From Bdellovibrio sp. (GTDB taxonomy: Bacteria; Bdellovibrionota; Bdellovibrionia; Bdellovibrionales; Bdellovibrionaceae), in assembly GCA_003176075.1 (NCBI GenBank), contig PSRN01000138.1, forward strand, positions 1-11,774: a stretch of 11,774 bases of DNA, written 5' to 3'. Every line of letters begins with the position of its first letter. The stretch's first letter is position 1. A program made the position numbers and the translations under genes. The notes under the pieces are model-generated. The model did not search any database, was not told the origin of the DNA, and saw only the letters and a list, made by a program, of their open reading frames with translations. Shown in pieces: positions 1-5,759 of the stretch.

Positions 1-2
1 CT

Positions 3-806
3 GGCGCCGCCGCCGGTTTGGCGGCGGCGTTCAACACGCCTCTGGGCGGAATTGTCTACGCCATCGAGGAACTTGGGGTGACCCATTTTCATCGCGTCCG
101 CATGGCTCTGATCAGCGCCGTTATTGTTTCCGGCGTGTTTGCCCAATGGTGGCTGGGAAGTTACCTTTACCTTGGCTATCCGGTCCTCACGCCGATCACA
201 TTCAGCATCTTGCCCTCGGCCGTGCTGATGGGACTGATCAGCGGTTTTTTAGGAGCGGCGTTCGGCAAAGTTCTCGCCCGTGCCAGCCAGCTTCGGCAAA
301 ATATTCTGAACCCGCAATTTTTCGGTATCGTGAGTCTGGTCATGGGCTTGGTGATGGCTGGCCTGATCCAAATGGATCTTCGGGCCCACGGCGCTGGAGT
401 GGAGGTGATCACAGGCTTCTTGTTTCGCGATGAGCACGCGAGCGGTTATTTGGTGATTCTCCGTTGGGTCGCCTCAACGGTGAGCTATCTTTCCGGCGCG
501 GCGGGCGGAATCTTTTCGCCGGCTTTAGCCATCGGCGCTTCCTTGGGGTCTTTTTTATCCACCCACATCGCTCCCGAATATCCCCATTTGATGGTTCTTC
601 TCGGCATGATCGGTTTCTTGACCGGCGTGGCGCGAACCCCTTTCACGTCTTTTATTTTAGTGCTTGAAATGACGGATCGGCATTCAGCGATTTTTCCGAT
701 GATGATGGCGGCGCTGGCGGCCCAGTCGGGGGCCCTCTTCATCGATGACCGGTCTTGTTATGAATACATGAAAAAGCGGTTTGTTGTTCACGCGCCTTCT
801 CACTAG
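3..806 (+). CDS. ClC-family chloride channel / H+-Cl- antiporter, 5'-truncated by window edge
   Basis: C-terminal part of a ClC membrane protein that moves chloride, often in exchange for protons, across the inner membrane. The open frame runs back to base 3, so the true start lies outside the window; the TTG at 18 is an internal Leu codon. The first residues read GAAAGLAAAFNTPLGG followed by IEEL, the ClC block in which the second Glu of the E-E pair corresponds to the internal proton-gate Glu203 of E. coli ClcA. Next come hydrophobic helices, then GGIFSPALAIGASLG, the GxFxP anion-filter motif, and GVARTPFTSFILVLEMT, typical of the late helices. A Tyr-containing CYEYMKKRF tail may hold the chloride-coordinating Tyr. 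The GREGP filter loop would lie upstream, out of view. No CBS domain follows. The TAG stop sits within CTAG, the left border of the mobile island. Confidence 0.93.
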   Translation, partial: GAAAGLAAAFNTPLGGIVYAIEELGVTHFHRVRMALISAVIVSGVFAQWWLGSYLYLGYPVLTPITFSILPSAVLMGLISGFLGAAFGKVLARASQLRQNILNPQFFGIVSLVMGLVMAGLIQMDLRAHGAGVEVITGFLFRDEHASGYLVILRWVASTVSYLSGAAGGIFSPALAIGASLGSFLSTHIAPEYPHLMVLLGMIGFLTGVARTPFTSFILVLEMTDRHSAIFPMMMAALAAQSGALFIDDRSCYEYMKKRFVVHAPSH

Positions 807-881
807 GGCGTGTTTTGAATTTGGCTGGCTGCATTCAATCAGCCGCAGCCACAGCATTAGCCGCAGCGACAGTTTCAGTCC
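803..881 (+). repeat. Left long terminal inverted repeat
   Basis: Bases 813-881 are the exact reverse complement of 2142-2210 (69 of 69). The outer CTAGGGCG (803-810) also matches the reverse complement of 2211-2218, but the left copy carries two extra bases (TG, 811-812). This is much longer than the 15-30 bp ends usual for IS5 elements. Weaker similarity continues inward: 882-900 resembles the reverse complement of about 2122-2141, which is the coding 3' end of the S23 gene. The left copy therefore looks like an inverted copy of the tail of an S23 unit rather than a simple IS end. Confidence 0.92.
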
Positions 882-921
882 AGTCATCAGTTTTGCTGTT
901 AACCGCCAATGCTGTGGCCGC
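845..921. repeat. Nested imperfect hairpin inside the left end
   Basis: Bases 845-861 and 905-921 are reverse complements at 15 of 17 positions, with a 43-nt loop. The 905-921 arm (core AATGCTGTGGCCGC) matches the right repeat at 2165-2178 in the same orientation with one change. The island thus holds three copies of this core: one in each terminal repeat and one extra, partly decayed copy. This suggests rearrangement among several copies of the repeat. Confidence 0.6.
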
Positions 922-992
922 AGGCGTTTATCGTAAGTTGTTGAAATTTGTCAGGATCGTGGAAGGCTTTGTATGAGCAGGGGGCTTTCACG

Positions 993-1742
993 ATGACTCG
1001 AAGGGTGATAACTGACGGGATCTGGACACAATTGCAAACAGTTATGGCGGCAAAGAATTGCTACGACGCCAAGAACAGTCGCGAAGTGATGGAGGGCATT
1101 CTCTGGAAACTTCGAACTGGGGCTCCTTGGCGTGACATTCCAAAAGAATTTTGTCCATGGGAAACGGCTTATGGTCGCTTCAATAGCTGGGCCGCCAAGG
1201 GGTTTTGGGCTGATTTTTTTTAAGCTACGAGGCGAGATTGATCCGGAGTGGGTATTCGCCGATGGAAGCTACGTTCGCGCTCACCAGCAAGTGGAGCTCG
1301 GCTTGGCGAAGAACGCGCCATCGGAAAGTCTCGAGGAGGACCTACAACCAAAATTCACATGGCCGCCGATGCGCATGGAAATCCGATCGATTTTGAAATC
1401 ACTGGGGGTGAGGTACATGACGCCAAAGCGGCCGCCCAAGTTATTTCAAAAGTAAAGGGTGTTGAGAACTTCATTGCTGATAAGGGATATGACTCTGAAG
1501 ATATTCGTGAACAGGCACGAGCAGAGGGGATGAATCCTGTGATTCCCCGCAAGTCCAACAGCAAAAAACCAAATCCAGAATTTGACTCTCATCTTTATAA
1601 AATGCGGCATTTGGTAGAAAATCTCTTCGCTCGTCTCAAGCACTTCCGAGGCATTGCGACCCGATTTGAAAAGCTTGCACGCAACTTCAAAGCCATGGTT
1701 TACATCGCCTGCTCAATGATCTGGATTAAGGTGGGCAAATGA
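993..1742 (+). pseudogene. IS5-family (IS427-like) DDE transposase, two frame changes
   Basis: The three pieces join into one IS5-type transposase of about 250 aa. Piece 1 (from ATG 993, with AGGGGG just upstream) holds the N-terminal DNA-binding region, including KLRTGAPWRDIP, and ends WADFF at a TAA within an eight-T run (1214-1221). Piece 2, in the +1 frame, holds DPEWVFADGSYVRAHQ with the first catalytic Asp. Piece 3 returns to the first frame after about 1287 and holds GKSRGGPTTKIHMAADAHGN, the second Asp (IADKGYDSED) and the catalytic Glu (HLVENLFARLKHFRGIATRFEK), ending at TGA 1740. The T8 change could be programmed slippage, known in IS5 relatives, or one extra T. The second change is best explained by one lost G (CACCAGCAAG for CACCAGGCAAG), which would restore AHQASGARLG. 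All DDE residues survive, but the protein is probably not made intact unless both lesions are sequencing errors. Confidence 0.88.
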
Positions 1743-1754
1743 AATCGGTGTGGT

Positions 1755-1774
1755 CAGCCAAATTCGTCGCTGCG
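1755..1774 (-). repeat. Partial IS-end-like sequence after the transposase
   Basis: CAGCCAAATTC (1755-1765), 12 bp after the transposase stop, matches the outer arm of the right terminal repeat and of the copy at 2385-2410. It then continues GTCGCTGCG, which matches the inner part of the right repeat (2153-2161), instead of the expected AAAACGC. It may be the original right end of the IS5 element, spliced to S23-repeat DNA by recombination. It is short, so chance cannot be excluded. Confidence 0.4.
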
Positions 1775-1833
1775 CCAGTCGCACGGTTCGTTCAGCTTTC
1801 AGGTTGGCGCGCAGTTTGCGGTTCACAGGAGGG

Positions 1834-2148
1834 ATGTTGCAGAATTTCAAAGCCTACCAGCTTGCAAAAGAACACTACTGGCACTGCAAGGAACTGAAAT
1901 TACCAAGCTTCTTGAAAGATCAATTGCTTCGTGCCAGTTCGTCGGTTGCGCTAACGCTGGCCGAAGGGTCTGGCAAGCGGACACCGGCCGATCAACGTCG
2001 ATTCTATGCGATGGCCTATGGGAGCTTTCGCGAATGCCAGGCAATTATTGAATTGGAAAAATTGAATGATACGACCATTAACAAACTACAAGATCAACTT
2101 GGCGCTGTGCTATACACTTTGAGCAGAAAAACTGCCGACCCGGACTGA
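1834..2148 (+). CDS. Four-helix-bundle protein, S23 / 23S rRNA intervening-sequence family
   Basis: A 104-aa protein of the TIGR02436 four-helix-bundle family, first known from ORFs inside intervening sequences of 23S rRNA genes (Leptospira, Coxiella) and structurally related to the Avd accessory protein of diversity-generating retroelements. The cellular role is not established; Avd binds nucleic acid and reverse transcriptase. The opening MLQNFKAYQLAKEHYWHCKEL, the signature SSSVALTLAEGSGKR (residues 36-50) and the helix FYAMAYGSFRECQAIIEL (57-74) are hallmarks. The length is slightly under the usual 115-125 aa. ATG 1834 was chosen because the family normally begins about here. The AGGAGG at 1827-1832 is very close to it, so TTG 1837 is an alternative start. 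An open frame extends upstream to GTG 1750 but adds non-family, Arg-rich sequence. The stop codon lies inside the right inverted repeat. No 23S rRNA gene is nearby, so this is not a rRNA-embedded copy. Confidence 0.88.
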   Translation: MLQNFKAYQLAKEHYWHCKELKLPSFLKDQLLRASSSVALTLAEGSGKRTPADQRRFYAMAYGSFRECQAIIELEKLNDTTINKLQDQLGAVLYTLSRKTADPD

Positions 2149-2218
2149 AACTGTCGCTGCGGCTAATGCTGTGGCTGCGGCTGATTGAATGCAGCCAGCC
2201 AAATTCAAAACGCCCTAG
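2142..2218 (-). repeat. Right long terminal inverted repeat
   Basis: Reverse-complement partner of 803-881, perfect over 2142-2210. It begins inside the S23 gene and contains that gene's TGA stop (2146-2148). Its inner part is a low-complexity GCT/GCG tract with near-repeats such as CTGCGGCT; its outer part is CAGCCAAATTCAAAACGCC followed by CTAG. A transcript crossing both arms could form a very stable stem of about 70 bp. Confidence 0.92.
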
Positions 2219-2224
2219 GCTTAA

Positions 2225-2410
2225 ATTTCGCCAATTTCTTTCCAGACCGAGACCATTCGAAAATTTGCAATCGGCAGGAACAACTGGCTTTTTTGTGACA
2301 CGGTCGACCGGGCCAATGCCAGCGGGCTTTTGTACTCGCTTGTGATTACGGCAAAGCTTAACGAAAAGGATCGGTTAAAGGCGTCCAGCCAAATTCAAAA
2401 CGCAGCCTAG
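2225..2410 (+). pseudogene. IS66-family transposase C-terminal remnant
   Basis: The reading frame 2225-2410 contains ETIRKFAIGRNNWLFCDT followed by ANASGLLYSLVITAKLNEKD (about 2249-2370). This matches the conserved C-terminal end of IS66 TnpC transposases (typically RAIRPFAIGRKNWLF...SALIYSLIETAKANG). Only the last 50 or so residues remain: the catalytic DDE core and the accessory genes tnpA and tnpB are absent. The frame then runs into the third IS-end copy and stops at TAG 2408, so the terminal residues ASSQIQNAA are not IS66 sequence. It is a dead scrap between two copies of the island's right-end sequence. Confidence 0.8.
2385..2410 (-). repeat. Third copy of the island's outer end, flanked by CTAG
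   Basis: CCAGCCAAATTCAAAACGC (2385-2403), then AGC and CTAG (2407-2410). It repeats the outer portion of the right terminal repeat (CCAGCCAAATTCAAAACGC at 2195-2213) in the same orientation. The inner side is unrelated and belongs to the IS66 remnant. Only the outermost 19 bp are shared, so this is probably the minimal IS end, while the remaining 50 bp of the long repeat belong to the S23 unit. The CTAG includes the complement of the TAG stop of the ATPase gene. Confidence 0.75.
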
Positions 2411-3585
2411 AAAATCTTCTCCTTCCATAGCTCCTCAACAAAATGCCGGATGGGAATCACATCAATCCCCTGCTTGGAAAGGCGCTCCTCACCCATATAG
2501 ACGCAAATCATTCGCTGAATTCGTTTGGGCTGCGCTTCCCTGATTTTTGCGCACACTTTACCGAATTGCGAATTCCATTTCTTCGCATGCTTCACTTCTA
2601 TCAGGACGAACTCAGCGGGAGAGCTCAAAGATTTCCTGCGGGTTTCGATGACAAAATCGATGTCGCCAAGGCGAGGTACATTGTAGTAGAAGATCTGGTG
2701 TGAACGACGTTTCACCTCGAAATACACCTTGAGCTCATTGAGGATCAACGTCTCTAGAAACGCGCCACGGCTCTCCGGAATTTCCTCAATTCGGCGGATT
2801 CCACGAGCTGCTCGCGCAATCCCGCAGTCAAAAAAATAAAATTTCGCGTGCTTGCTCTCAGCGGGAAAAACACCCAGGTGATAAGGCTCGACGGAATAGC
2901 CGATGAGGGTATCATAAAGAATTTGAAACCACGACCTCACTGTGTCCCCTGATTTTCCAACGGTGCGAGCAATATTTTCGAAATTAAGAATTTGACCATG
3001 GTATTGACCGGCGATCTCGATAAAATGAGAGAAATCGAGAAGCCGTCGCACCAGGCCCTCTTGCATTACTTCTTCTTTGAGGTAAGTTTCGACATAGGAA
3101 AATAGATAGTCCTCCACTTGGTCACGATCAGTCTGGGTGAGAACCCACGGCAAAGTTCCATGATCAATCAATCGGTGAACGGAAATTTTCTTGCCAGTTT
3201 CAAAGATCGAAAGGGGAAACATTTTTTTTGAGTGAGCACGACCCGCGAGAAGGTTGACCCCCGCACCTCGAAGCTTCCTGGCACTCGACCCTGTTAAAAT
3301 AAAATGGATCCGGCGTTCTTCAATCAGGCGATGAACCTCGTTAAGGAGTTCTGGAATTCTTTGAATTTCATCAATGCAGACAAATTGCCCCGCCTTAAGA
3401 TGAGCAACTTTGTCGCTCAGCTCTGAAGGCCTGAGTGAAAGTTCCCGAAAAAAGTCAGAGCGCAAGAGATCAAGGGTCAAATCAGGCTGAACGTCTCGGC
3501 GCACGAAAGTGCTTTTCCCTGTTCCCCGAGGTCCGAGCAGAAATATTGAGCCCTTCGGTTTTTCATAACAGCGAGTGAATTGCAT
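2407..3585 (-). CDS. AAA_14 / DUF4143 ATPase with nuclease-like C-terminus
   Basis: A 392-aa protein of the AAA_14-DUF4143 type, widespread, strain-variable and of unproven function. Walker A is GPRGTGKST (residues 18-26), Walker B FVCIDEIQ (68-75), and LTGSSARKL (97-105) is the sensor-like motif that follows. The C-terminal DUF4143 part contains GDIDFVIE (307-314) and VLIEVKHAKKW (327-337), spaced like the D...E-x-K core of PD-(D/E)XK nuclease folds, so DNA cleavage or binding is possible but not shown. The start at ATG 3585 is supported by AAGGAGGTC at about 3596-3604. The gene is monocistronic and converges on the mobile island, and its TAG stop lies in a CTAG at the island border. The leader carries a palindrome and a tandem repeat (separate entries), so autoregulation is plausible. 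The family often resides in accessory regions, which fits here. Confidence 0.9.
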   Translation of the reverse strand: MQFTRCYEKPKGSIFLLGPRGTGKSTFVRRDVQPDLTLDLLRSDFFRELSLRPSELSDKVAHLKAGQFVCIDEIQRIPELLNEVHRLIEERRIHFILTGSSARKLRGAGVNLLAGRAHSKKMFPLSIFETGKKISVHRLIDHGTLPWVLTQTDRDQVEDYLFSYVETYLKEEVMQEGLVRRLLDFSHFIEIAGQYHGQILNFENIARTVGKSGDTVRSWFQILYDTLIGYSVEPYHLGVFPAESKHAKFYFFDCGIARAARGIRRIEEIPESRGAFLETLILNELKVYFEVKRRSHQIFYYNVPRLGDIDFVIETRRKSLSSPAEFVLIEVKHAKKWNSQFGKVCAKIREAQPKRIQRMICVYMGEERLSKQGIDVIPIRHFVEELWKEKIF

Positions 3586-3626
3586 GGAAGGAAAGACCTC
3601 CTTTTAGCTTTGCCACCTCATCCAAG

Positions 3627-3650
3627 GATCATCCAATTGATCATCCAATT
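3627..3650. repeat. Two perfect 12-bp tandem repeats in the ATPase leader
   Basis: GATCATCCAATT occurs twice back to back (3627-3638, 3639-3650), between the palindrome and the ribosome binding site of the ATPase gene. An imperfect third unit (CTCATCCAAG) lies just before. It could be paired regulator sites or a slippage duplication. Confidence 0.7.
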
Positions 3651-3678
3651 CTTAGTCGTTCTTTTCAAAGCATAAGTT

Positions 3679-3705
3679 AAATTTCCTATCTCAACTAGGA
3701 AATTT
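3679..3705. promoter_or_regulatory. Palindromic operator-like site upstream of the ATPase gene
   Basis: AAATTTCCTA (3679-3688) and TAGGAAATTT (3696-3705) form a perfect 10-bp inverted repeat with a 7-bp spacer, about 95 bp upstream of the ATPase start. Read on the minus strand, the spacer holds TTGAGA and a TATGCT lies shortly downstream, so the palindrome would overlap a promoter. No T-tract in either orientation supports a terminator, so an operator is favoured. No regulator gene is adjacent. Confidence 0.5.
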
Positions 3706-3785
3706 CGTATAAAATTCCTGGTAGGACCCGGAGTTTTGGCGAAGGCTGAAATGTTGTGAGAGGCTGCCGCTCAGTAGGGTACGCC

Positions 3786-5411
3786 CTAGTCTTTCGCGAG
3801 AATTCCTTTTTGTTCGAGTTTGCGCCGAAAAGTTCGGAACACATATTCGAATTCAGAGACGCGAAGAAAGTGACACAGAAGACCGTAGACACCGATTCCT
3901 AAACCGATAATGCCGAAGAGGGAAACGCACTTGGCGAGAAAATGATCGCCGAGAAACCGTCGCGCCACTTCGTAAATTTGAAGCGTGGCAAAAAGGCCAA
4001 TCAGAGAAGGAATCCACCTGATCAAAGAGCGAAAGCTGTGATGCCAAGGAAACTGCCCGATCAAAAAACGGTAAGCGACGACGAGACATGAGAAGTTGAG
4101 CATCACGCTCGCCAGTGATGAAATATTCAATCCCCGCAAGCCCCACCAGCTCATCAGAAGCCGAGCCATTGAAATGTGAAGTACCAGGCCCAAAATCGAA
4201 GCCAGGGCGGGGATCCAAGTGTTCTTGATCGAGTAGAACGATTGCACAAAGACGCGTGTGACGCTGATAAAGATCAAGTTGACCGCGTAAACACGAATAA
4301 CATCGGCGACGATCAGAGTTTCATGCGGGTGAAATCGCCCTCGCTCGAAGAGAAGCTCAACAATGGGATGCGCCAGCGCGAACAGCCCCACCGCCGCGGG
4401 AAAAGACATGAAAAGATTGAGACGGAAATACTGATCCATGGTCGTAGTCGCCTGCGCTTCTTTCTTTTCGGCGTGAAGGCGGGCCAGAGTCGGTAGAAGG
4501 GCTGAGCCGATGGAAACTGAAACCAACGACAGGGGAAGCTCCATCAGTCGGTCCGCCAGATTGAGGTAGCTGAGGGAGCCCTCTCCCAGTGAGGTGGCAA
4601 AGACCATATTGACCAAAGTGGTCACTTGCAAAATGCTCATTCCCACCAGTCCCGGACCCATCGTGCGAAAAACCATCCACATGTCGGAGTTGTTCCAATC
4701 GAAACGGAACCGGGGCAAGTAGCCGAGGCGAATGAGGGATGGGAGCAGAACGGCGGCCTGAACGACGCCGCCGGCGATCACTCCCCAAGCCAAGGCTTGG
4801 CCATCCCAGGCCAGAATATGTGGCGGCAAAAGCGTGGCGGCCACCATCACCAGATTAAAAAAAGTAGGAGCCATGGCGGCCCAGCCAAACCGACCTAAAG
4901 CATTGAGGATGGCCATTTCGTAAGCGTATGTGCAGACCAAGAAGATATAGGCGAACATGATTCGGCCCATGCGGACCGCGAGTTCAAATTTTCCTGGAAC
5001 TTCGATGAATTCCCGGTCGAGGAGCAGGCGAAACAATGGCTCCGCATAAAAAATTCCCAGAGCCGTGAAAGTCGCGAGAAGCAGCAGAAAAAGAGTATAG
5101 AACGAGTTGACGAGATTTTGCGCGCGCGCATGGGAGTCGCGATGAGCATCCACAAACACCGGGATAAAACTGACGGACAGGGACCCTTCGCCGAAGAGAC
5201 GCCGGAAAACATTGGGAATTCGAAAGGCGGCGTACCAGGAATCGGTGATCAGGCGCGGGAAAAGGCTGGCGAAGAGTATTTCGCGAGCCAGCCCCAGCAG
5301 CCGGCTGGTCATTGTTCCGAAGGCCATGATCAGGGCCTGAACGGCGACTGGACCGCTGGCTCCTTCAGTTTGCGTCACGCGCCGCTTGACCTGGGGCTCG
5401 ATTGATGTCAT
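3786..5411 (-). CDS. murJ: Lipid II flippase MurJ (MviN)
   Basis: A 541-aa polytopic inner-membrane protein of the MOP superfamily that flips lipid-linked peptidoglycan precursor (lipid II) to the periplasm. The N-terminal quarter carries the family signature: SRLLGLAREILFA (about 36-48), TDSWYAAFRIPNVFRRLFGEGSLSVSFIPVF (about 56-86), with the Arg residues and Asp corresponding to the functionally important central cavity of E. coli MurJ. About 14 hydrophobic segments follow, including a C-terminal pair typical of the longer MurJ proteins. The length is normal. ATG 5411 gives a cytosolic start of about 25 residues before the first helix; a weak AGG lies upstream. The gene is divergent from rpsT across a 78-bp AT-rich gap. 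Its TAG stop is inside CTAGGGCG, the same octamer that starts the island's left repeat. Confidence 0.95.
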   Translation of the reverse strand: MTSIEPQVKRRVTQTEGASGPVAVQALIMAFGTMTSRLLGLAREILFASLFPRLITDSWYAAFRIPNVFRRLFGEGSLSVSFIPVFVDAHRDSHARAQNLVNSFYTLFLLLLATFTALGIFYAEPLFRLLLDREFIEVPGKFELAVRMGRIMFAYIFLVCTYAYEMAILNALGRFGWAAMAPTFFNLVMVAATLLPPHILAWDGQALAWGVIAGGVVQAAVLLPSLIRLGYLPRFRFDWNNSDMWMVFRTMGPGLVGMSILQVTTLVNMVFATSLGEGSLSYLNLADRLMELPLSLVSVSIGSALLPTLARLHAEKKEAQATTTMDQYFRLNLFMSFPAAVGLFALAHPIVELLFERGRFHPHETLIVADVIRVYAVNLIFISVTRVFVQSFYSIKNTWIPALASILGLVLHISMARLLMSWWGLRGLNISSLASVMLNFSCLVVAYRFLIGQFPWHHSFRSLIRWIPSLIGLFATLQIYEVARRFLGDHFLAKCVSLFGIIGLGIGVYGLLCHFLRVSEFEYVFRTFRRKLEQKGILAKD

Positions 5412-5430
5412 GAGTCAACCTGTCAAGTGT

Positions 5431-5460
5431 TTGTTAATCAATTTGTTCAATCAGTTAATT
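5431..5460 (+). promoter_or_regulatory. Possible rpsT promoter in the murJ-rpsT divergent gap
   Basis: TTGTTA (5431-5436) and TTAATT (5455-5460) with an 18-bp spacer lie in the only AT-rich stretch between the divergent murJ and rpsT genes, 30 to 59 bp before the rpsT start codon. The -10 match is weak. It is placed mainly because some promoter must lie in this short gap. Confidence 0.35.
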
Positions 5461-5476
5461 AATCACAAGTGTGGCT

Positions 5477-5484
5477 GAGGAGGT
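5477..5484 (+). promoter_or_regulatory. Strong ribosome binding site that sets the TTG start of rpsT
   Basis: GAGGAGGT is a near-complete anti-16S match with a 5-nt spacer to TTG 5490. There is no ATG in this frame that would give the conserved S20 N-terminus, so this site decides the start. Confidence 0.85.
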
Positions 5485-5489
5485 CTGAC

Positions 5490-5759
5490 TTGGCAAATCA
5501 TAAGTCGGCGGAAAAACGGGCGCGCCAATCTTTACGTCGGTCTGCGCGCAATTCGCAACTGAAGAAGAAGGTGGGTACTTTGGAGCGCAAAGTGGTGGTC
5601 GCGCTGCAGGCCAAGTCGCAGGATCTTCAGAAGGTTCTGGCCGAATACGTCAGTCGTATCATGAAGGCAGTTTCCAAGGGTGTGATCAAGAAAGAAACGG
5701 CGTCGCGGAAAATCAGTCGTCTTTCCAAAAGGGCCGCGGCGAAGGCGAGCGTGGGCTAA
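5490..5759 (+). CDS. rpsT: 30S ribosomal protein S20, TTG start
   Basis: An 89-aa basic helical protein that binds 16S rRNA in the body of the 30S subunit. From TTG 5490 it reads (M)ANHKSAEKRARQSLRRSARN, the invariant S20 N-terminus, then three helices rich in Lys and Arg and an Ala/Lys tail; the length is normal (E. coli 87 aa). A longer frame to GTG 5469 adds non-family residues and would place the strong ribosome binding site inside the gene. E. coli rpsT also starts with UUG, a feature tied there to translational autoregulation. The gene is alone on its strand, divergent from murJ, and its TAA overlaps by 3 nt the stop of the convergent PilZ gene. Confidence 0.96.
   Translation: MANHKSAEKRARQSLRRSARNSQLKKKVGTLERKVVVALQAKSQDLQKVLAEYVSRIMKAVSKGVIKKETASRKISRLSKRAAAKASVG

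Larger units (their letters stand above)
807..2214 (+). mobile_element. IS5-family-like element with long terminal inverted repeats, CTAG flanks and an S23 passenger gene
   Basis: The segment is bounded by CTAG at 803-806 and 2215-2218 and by inverted repeats that begin GGCG, then TTTTGAATTTGGCTGG. Members of the IS5 subgroup commonly duplicate a 4-bp YTAR target, so CTAG on both sides fits insertion at CTAG. Because CTAG is palindromic, it could equally be part of the repeat. Inside are a broken IS5-family transposase (993-1742) and an S23-type four-helix-bundle gene (1834-2148). It is uncertain whether this is one IS with a passenger gene, or an S23 repeat element invaded by or sharing ends with an IS5 element. 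A partial end copy at 1755-1774, just after the transposase, favours a composite origin. Confidence 0.6.

Noticed and set aside
146..742. Alternative reading frames inside the ClC gene on both strands
   Set aside because: They lie within the well-supported ClC frame and show no recognisable domains or ribosome binding sites.
1750..1833. Longer S23 protein starting at GTG 1750
   Set aside because: The added Arg-rich residues do not belong to the family and arise from the IS-end junction; the family normally begins at the MLQNFKAY position.
803..2218. CRISPR array or integron-like attC from the palindromic repeats
   Set aside because: There are no regularly spaced repeats and spacers, no Cas or integrase genes, and the palindromes are IS/S23-element ends.
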